Below, one piece after another: positions 41,094 through 45,486 of a stretch of DNA of 45,486 nt. The notes beneath the pieces were generated by a model. The model saw only the letters and a list, made by a program, of their open reading frames with translations, did no database searches and was not told where the DNA came from. The position numbers and the translations under genes were made by a program. This stretch comes from an uncultured Acetatifactor sp. (GTDB lineage Bacteria > Bacillota > Clostridia > Lachnospirales > Lachnospiraceae): positions 81,477 through 126,962 of the forward strand of contig CAJTLR010000001.1 of the NCBI GenBank assembly GCA_910577185.1. Reading direction: 5' to 3'. Position 1 is the stretch's first letter, and the number at the start of each line of letters is the position of its first letter.

Positions 41094-43808
41094 ATGGGAA
41101 TCAAAGTAAACCTGCTCACGGATGAAGCAGCAGGAAAACGAGTCGAACTGGGCCTGGCCCGGATAGAAAAAAGCCTGAAAGACAGAGGCTTTGCGGTATG
41201 CCGGACGAAAGAAGACACTGAGACGGCAGAATGCAGCATTTATATTGGCGTCCGCGGAAAAAGCGAAAGAATTCAGCGCCTGGAAGACCAGGGCCTGCTC
41301 CTGTACCACACAAAAGCCCCCTCCGGGGAAGGCTTTTACCTGACCTACCTTCCGGGAGAACGGCTGGCAGTGGCAGTGGGCGGCACGGATACAGGCGCCT
41401 TGTACGGCGCCCTGGAACTGGCAGAGCGGATTGCGAAGGAGAAATCAAACCGGGTGGTGCCCGGGGACCTGGCCTTCGGGGACGAACCGGTATTCCGCCT
41501 GAGAGGCCCCGCCGTGGGACTCCAGCTGACCAAAGTGGAGCCGCCCCGGCTGACCTATGAATATCCCATTACCCCGGCCAGATTCCCCTGGTTTTACGAC
41601 AAGGCGCTGTGGGAACAGTTCCTGGACCAGATGCTCCAGGAACGCTGCAATGTGTTCTATATCTGGACCGGCCAGCCCTTCTCCTCTCTGGTGAAACTTG
41701 CGGATTATCCGGAAGCGCTGGAGGTCACGGAAGAAGAGTACGAGAAAAACCGGGAAATGTTCGGATGGCTTACGGAGGAATGCGACCGCAGGGGCATCTG
41801 GCTGGTACTAAAATTTTACAGCATCCACATTCCCCTTCCCCTGGCGGAAAAACACCATGTGGAACTGCTCCAGAGCAACATCACGGAACTGAACGCGGAT
41901 TATACTTATAAGTCCATTGTGGAATTTATCAAATCCTTCCCCCATATCGGGCTGATGGTCTGCCTGGGTGAGGCCCTGCGGGGAACCCAGAACAAGACGG
42001 ACTGGTTCCTGAAAACCATTCTTCCCGCGGTGAAGGAGGGAGTGCGCCAGGCCGGACTCACGGAAGAACCGCCTCTGATTTTGAGAGGACATGACTGCGA
42101 TCCCAATGCCATCATGGAACAGGCGGTGCACGAATACGGCAATCTCTACACCATGTGGAAATATAACGGCGAGAGCCTGACCACCTATCTGCCTTCCGGA
42201 AAATGGCAGGATACCCATGTGCGGCTTTCCTCCCACGGACAGACCCACATCATGAACGTGCATGTGGTGGCCAATCTGGAGCCCTTCCGCTATGGGGCGC
42301 CCGGCTTTATCCAGAAATGTATGCAGGCGGGGCAGAACCGTCTGGGAGGAAACGGACTTCATCTGTATCCTTTGTTTTTCTGGGACTGGCCCTACTCCGC
42401 GGACAAGGCAAATCCAAGGCTTCTGCAGATGGAGAGGGACTGGATGTGGTACGCGGCATGGTTCCGTTACGCCTGGAATCCGGACAGAGACCCGGAGACG
42501 GAAAAACTATACTGGCAGAACCGCCTGGCAGGGCATTTCGGATGCGATGCCGGCGTGGCGGAAGACATCTTAAAGGCCCTGGAAGCCGCCGGACAGTGCG
42601 GTCCCCGCATTCTGCGCCGGGTGGGCATCACCGAGGGCAACAGGCAGACCATGAGCCTGGGGATGACCATGAGCCAGTTTACCAATGTAAAAAGGTACCG
42701 TCCCAATTATGAGCTGTGGCGTTCCGCGTCCACGCCGGGAGAGCAGCCGGATGATTATGTGAAAAAAGAGCTGGCGGGAGAACCCCATTACGGAGAGACC
42801 CCTTACGACATGATGCGGGAAGTGGAGATGCTGGCGGGGGAAGCCCTGGAAGCCATACGGCGGGCCGAAGGAAAAGTGCCGGCTGACAGACAGGCGGAAC
42901 TGGACGGCTACGTGACGGACATGGAAGCCATCTGGTATATGACCATGAGTTACGTAAAAAAACTGGAGGCGGCCCACAAAATCCTGCAGTACAAATATAC
43001 CATGGATGAGCGTCTCAGGGGTGACCTGACGCTTCTGGAAGAGGCGCTGACACCCTGGGAAGAAAGCCTTGGTTTTTACAGAAAACTGGCGGAACTGACC
43101 AGGGACACCTATCTGTATGCCAACAGCATGCAGACTCCCCAGCGCAAGATTCCCTTCCCCAACGGGGAAAAATTCGGCCACTGGACACAGTGCCTGCCGG
43201 AATATGAGAAGGAACTGGAAAACTTCAGGAAACATCTGGCAGAAATGAAGGCCGGAAAATATCCCTGTGATGTGCAGGGAGAGGAAGAGGAAGTGCCGCC
43301 CCTGCAGAAGGCGCCGTTCCGGCTGCTGGAGGGGAGCTGCGAGACCTACACCGTGAAAAAGGGAGAGAAGATTTTTACGGATATGGCGTCGCCCATCACC
43401 AATGTGGCTTCGGAGCTGAAAGAGCTTACGGGAATCCGGTTCGGGCTGGGGGAAGCCATCGGCGAAGGCGCGACGGTGCGGGTGGAATTTCTCCAGGACT
43501 CCCAGCTGCTTTTGGCCTACATGAATGCCAGGGGCGTGGAATGGCTTCAGGTGCCGGACCTGGAAACCAATACCCATGCAGACGACCGGGGAGGACTGAA
43601 CGCGGTGTTCCTGAACGCCATGCAGGCAGAAGGATGTCCGGACATGAATATTCATGTCTTCCAGTATGAGAAAGGAATCCATGAAATCTACATGGGTACC
43701 GGCGGCTACACCATAGTGGGTGTGGTTCCCGCAGGGATACAGATCAGACCCAGGAACGCCGGACTGTCCGGGGAGACCCTGGATAAACTGGACTGGCTGT
43801 ACGAGTAA
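41094..43808 (+). CDS. Large GH67/GH20-like glycoside hydrolase of unassigned specificity
   Basis: 904 residues, ATG 41094 with GGAGG seven bases upstream. The N-terminal 120 residues look like the alpha/beta domain that precedes GH67 and GH20 barrels (YLTYLPGERLAVAVGGTDTG, ALYGALELAERI). A barrel-like part follows (FRLRGPAVGLQL, NVFYIWTGQPFSS, GIWLVLKFYSIHIPLP, LMVCLGEALRG, with candidate acidic residues such as Glu in CLGEAL), then a long helical region rich in Trp and Glu, and a beta-rich C-terminus. No signal peptide. In context an alpha-glucuronidase- or galacturonidase-like role is attractive, feeding the uronate operon, but a named family cannot be fixed by eye. Confidence 0.75.
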   Translation: MGIKVNLLTDEAAGKRVELGLARIEKSLKDRGFAVCRTKEDTETAECSIYIGVRGKSERIQRLEDQGLLLYHTKAPSGEGFYLTYLPGERLAVAVGGTDTGALYGALELAERIAKEKSNRVVPGDLAFGDEPVFRLRGPAVGLQLTKVEPPRLTYEYPITPARFPWFYDKALWEQFLDQMLQERCNVFYIWTGQPFSSLVKLADYPEALEVTEEEYEKNREMFGWLTEECDRRGIWLVLKFYSIHIPLPLAEKHHVELLQSNITELNADYTYKSIVEFIKSFPHIGLMVCLGEALRGTQNKTDWFLKTILPAVKEGVRQAGLTEEPPLILRGHDCDPNAIMEQAVHEYGNLYTMWKYNGESLTTYLPSGKWQDTHVRLSSHGQTHIMNVHVVANLEPFRYGAPGFIQKCMQAGQNRLGGNGLHLYPLFFWDWPYSADKANPRLLQMERDWMWYAAWFRYAWNPDRDPETEKLYWQNRLAGHFGCDAGVAEDILKALEAAGQCGPRILRRVGITEGNRQTMSLGMTMSQFTNVKRYRPNYELWRSASTPGEQPDDYVKKELAGEPHYGETPYDMMREVEMLAGEALEAIRRAEGKVPADRQAELDGYVTDMEAIWYMTMSYVKKLEAAHKILQYKYTMDERLRGDLTLLEEALTPWEESLGFYRKLAELTRDTYLYANSMQTPQRKIPFPNGEKFGHWTQCLPEYEKELENFRKHLAEMKAGKYPCDVQGEEEEVPPLQKAPFRLLEGSCETYTVKKGEKIFTDMASPITNVASELKELTGIRFGLGEAIGEGATVRVEFLQDSQLLLAYMNARGVEWLQVPDLETNTHADDRGGLNAVFLNAMQAEGCPDMNIHVFQYEKGIHEIYMGTGGYTIVGVVPAGIQIRPRNAGLSGETLDKLDWLYE

Positions 43809-43826
43809 GGCGGCGCGGACAAAAGC

Positions 43827-45326
43827 TTACTCCTTTTTCAGCTTCAGTTCCCGGCGGTAAGCGTTGGGTGAGGCATTAAAATGTTTTTTAAACTGTCGGT
43901 TAAAATAAGTCTGGCTGGAGAATCCCGTCATGTCGGCGATATCCTTCAGCCGGATATTTCCGTTTTCCATCAGCCTGGCGGCATACTTGAGACGTTCTTC
44001 GTTGAGATAATCGTTAAAATAGTAGCTTGTCTGCTGATGGAAGATGGAGCCCAGATAAGAGGGATGCATGTTCAGCCGGGCAGCCAGAGTCTTTAAGGAG
44101 ACATCCTTGTTGGAGAAATTATGGACTTCCTCCATGATCAGCTTCACATACTGCTGCGCCGCGCCCTGGGGAAGTTCCTGGGACGACAGAAGTTCCCGGA
44201 CGGAGCCGAAAAGTGTGCGGATGCTGGCAAGAATCCCTTCCGTATCCCTGTCGTCAGACAGCGTGTCTGCAAATAGGGGGGGTATGAGGTCAGTGGTGAG
44301 CAGATTTTCCACCTGGCTGACGCCCCAGTTTGTGACGGCCAGCAACAGGGAAAATCTCCGCTCCGGAGCCAGGCTTTCCAGGATTTTCCGGATCTGTTCC
44401 AGATATTCATCCTCATTCACCTCCTGGAAATTCTGCTCAATCAGCTGCTGCCTGTGGAGAGGGAACAGCAGATAGCGGCAGTTCAGGAAGGGATGGGGGG
44501 AGTAACGCAGAAGCAGGAATTTCTTGACGGTATGATAACTGCTGCACACATCCGCGTAGTTATCCTCCGTGGTGCCCACAGACGCGAAGAAGGGAAAATC
44601 CACAATAGGACGGAGTCTTTCCACCTCGTTCTGAAAGCGGAAAATATTGAAACGCTCGGGACTGCTCAGGATGCAGATAAACAGGCTGGGAGATTCAAAA
44701 TAAAAATGGCAGATATAAGTTCCCACAAAGGCAGAGAGTATGGCGTCGAAAAGCAGGGGCATTTTGTCCGCGTATTCTTCGGTCACGGAAAACAGCACCA
44801 CGGTGTAATTGTCCAGCTGGAGATTGACGCCCAGCATGGAGGCCCTGGTGATGAGCTCGTCTTCCCCAAGACTGCCCTTACACCAGCTTTCCACGAGACT
44901 GCTGCGGAACGTGAGCATGGAAGGACCGAAATTCTGGGATATCTGACTGCGGTCTTCCAGATGTTTTGCAATGGTGCTGATGGATTCCGACAATTCGTCC
45001 GGGTCCAGCGGCTTGAGGAGATAGTTTTCGGCGCCGCCCCGCATGGCGGAACGCACATAGTCAAAAGTATCGTAGGCGGACAGGACCAGAATGGAAACCG
45101 AAGGATTGACGTCCCTGGCCCTGCGGATCAGTTCCGTTCCCATCATCTGGGGCATGGAAATGTCCGTCAGAATCAGGTGTACGGGGTGTTCGCGCATATA
45201 TTCCAGCACTTCCAGCGGATCTGTTGCCGCCAGTGCGATTTCCATGTTGAAGCCGAACCAGTCGATTGCTTTTTTTAAATCTTCCAGCACAAATGCCTCA
45301 TCATCTACAAATACTACCTGATACAT
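43827..45326 (-). CDS. YesN-type AraC-family response regulator
   Basis: 499 residues, ATG 45326 with GAGGAAG upstream. N-terminal receiver with acidic pocket Asp 8-Asp 9, phosphorylation site Asp 55 (LILTDISMPQ) and Lys in NYLLKPL; a middle region of about 250 residues; C-terminal double helix-turn-helix (LKTLAARLNMHPSYLGSIF, LKDIADMTGFSSQTYFNRQF). Phosphorylated by a sensor kinase, it usually activates nearby sugar transport operons in Firmicutes. The kinase is not in the window and may lie to the right. It is convergent with the GH67-like gene, 18 bases apart, without room for a full terminator. Confidence 0.95.
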   Translation of the reverse strand: MYQVVFVDDEAFVLEDLKKAIDWFGFNMEIALAATDPLEVLEYMREHPVHLILTDISMPQMMGTELIRRARDVNPSVSILVLSAYDTFDYVRSAMRGGAENYLLKPLDPDELSESISTIAKHLEDRSQISQNFGPSMLTFRSSLVESWCKGSLGEDELITRASMLGVNLQLDNYTVVLFSVTEEYADKMPLLFDAILSAFVGTYICHFYFESPSLFICILSSPERFNIFRFQNEVERLRPIVDFPFFASVGTTEDNYADVCSSYHTVKKFLLLRYSPHPFLNCRYLLFPLHRQQLIEQNFQEVNEDEYLEQIRKILESLAPERRFSLLLAVTNWGVSQVENLLTTDLIPPLFADTLSDDRDTEGILASIRTLFGSVRELLSSQELPQGAAQQYVKLIMEEVHNFSNKDVSLKTLAARLNMHPSYLGSIFHQQTSYYFNDYLNEERLKYAARLMENGNIRLKDIADMTGFSSQTYFNRQFKKHFNASPNAYRRELKLKKE

Positions 45327-45380
45327 AGCTTCCTCCCTCTCTTTTCTTTCGTAAACTTTTCCATAAATATATTTTCGTCC

Positions 45381-45411
45381 ATCATAGACCCCGCTTCGCA
45401 GGCTCTATGAT
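45381..45411 (-). other. Hairpin at the 5' end of the response regulator mRNA
   Basis: ATCATAGA (45381-45388) and TCTATGAT (45404-45411) are perfect complements around a GC-rich loop, starting three bases after the predicted transcript start. A 5'-terminal hairpin often protects mRNA; it could equally be a palindromic operator. Confidence 0.5.
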
Positions 45412-45420
45412 CCAAGGTCT

Positions 45421-45450
45421 ATTATAGTAAAAAAGAAAATAGGAAGTCAA
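45421..45450 (-). promoter_or_regulatory. Promoter of the response regulator gene
   Basis: Minus strand TTGACT (45445-45450), 18-base spacer, perfect TATAAT (45421-45426). Start predicted near 45414. Confidence 0.75.
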
Positions 45451-45486
45451 GTCAGAATCACGAAAAGAACGATAGAGCTGATATTG

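Overview
The window looks like chromosomal DNA of an anaerobic gut-type Clostridium relative, most likely Lachnospiraceae. This is inferred from Gram-positive lipoprotein signals, strong GGAGG ribosome sites, a YesN-type AraC response regulator, orphan ABC sugar permeases without an ATPase, and dense glycan-degrading enzymes; no rRNA is present to confirm it. No tRNA, rRNA, CRISPR array, phage or intact insertion sequence was found. The whole window reads as one accessory glycan-utilisation region with sensing, uptake, depolymerisation and sugar-acid catabolism.

Layout. 1-8208 (+): an operon of two sugar ABC permeases (the first cut by the window edge), a HlyD-type adaptor, a MacB-core membrane protein and an 889-residue solute-binding lipoprotein, closed by a strong terminator. 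8402-11300 (-): a second solute-binding lipoprotein followed by a chemoreceptor. 11701-15155 (+): GH29 fucosidase, then an OLD-type ATPase/nuclease. 15430-17403 (-): a Cache-type chemoreceptor. 17911-22672 (+): GH78 rhamnosidase and an unassigned toroid-type protein. 22718-23728 (-): LacI regulator. 24170-28953 (+): FucI-like isomerase, two-subunit transketolase and FGGY kinase, a set that resembles the transketolase route for D-apiose. 28932-30807 (-): enolase-superfamily dehydratase and GntR regulator. 31262-36136 (+): RraA-like protein, small and large UxaA dehydratase subunits, SDR reductase and uronate isomerase, i.e. hexuronate catabolism. 36391-43808 (+): GH2, a CE15-like esterase and a large GH67-like protein. 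43827-45326 (-): YesN/AraC response regulator.

Together the enzymes fit a plant glycan carrying rhamnose, fucose, uronic acids and possibly apiose (pectin such as RG-II, or glucuronoxylan). The enzymes checked for secretion signals (fucosidase, rhamnosidase, GH2, esterase, GH67-like) show none, so imported oligosaccharides are probably finished inside the cell.

The most striking non-coding signal is a leader of about 95 nt present three times (17816, 31167, 34641), each time ending exactly 95 nt before the start codon of a different catabolic gene: rhamnosidase, RraA-like protein and uronate isomerase. It can form two hairpins plus a 10-bp pseudoknot just before the Shine-Dalgarno, and substitutions between copies keep most of the pairing. 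It also contains an in-frame TTG-started peptide frame. A shorter leader of similar architecture precedes the kinase (27345). This is the best candidate for an undescribed cis-regulatory or mobile RNA element here.
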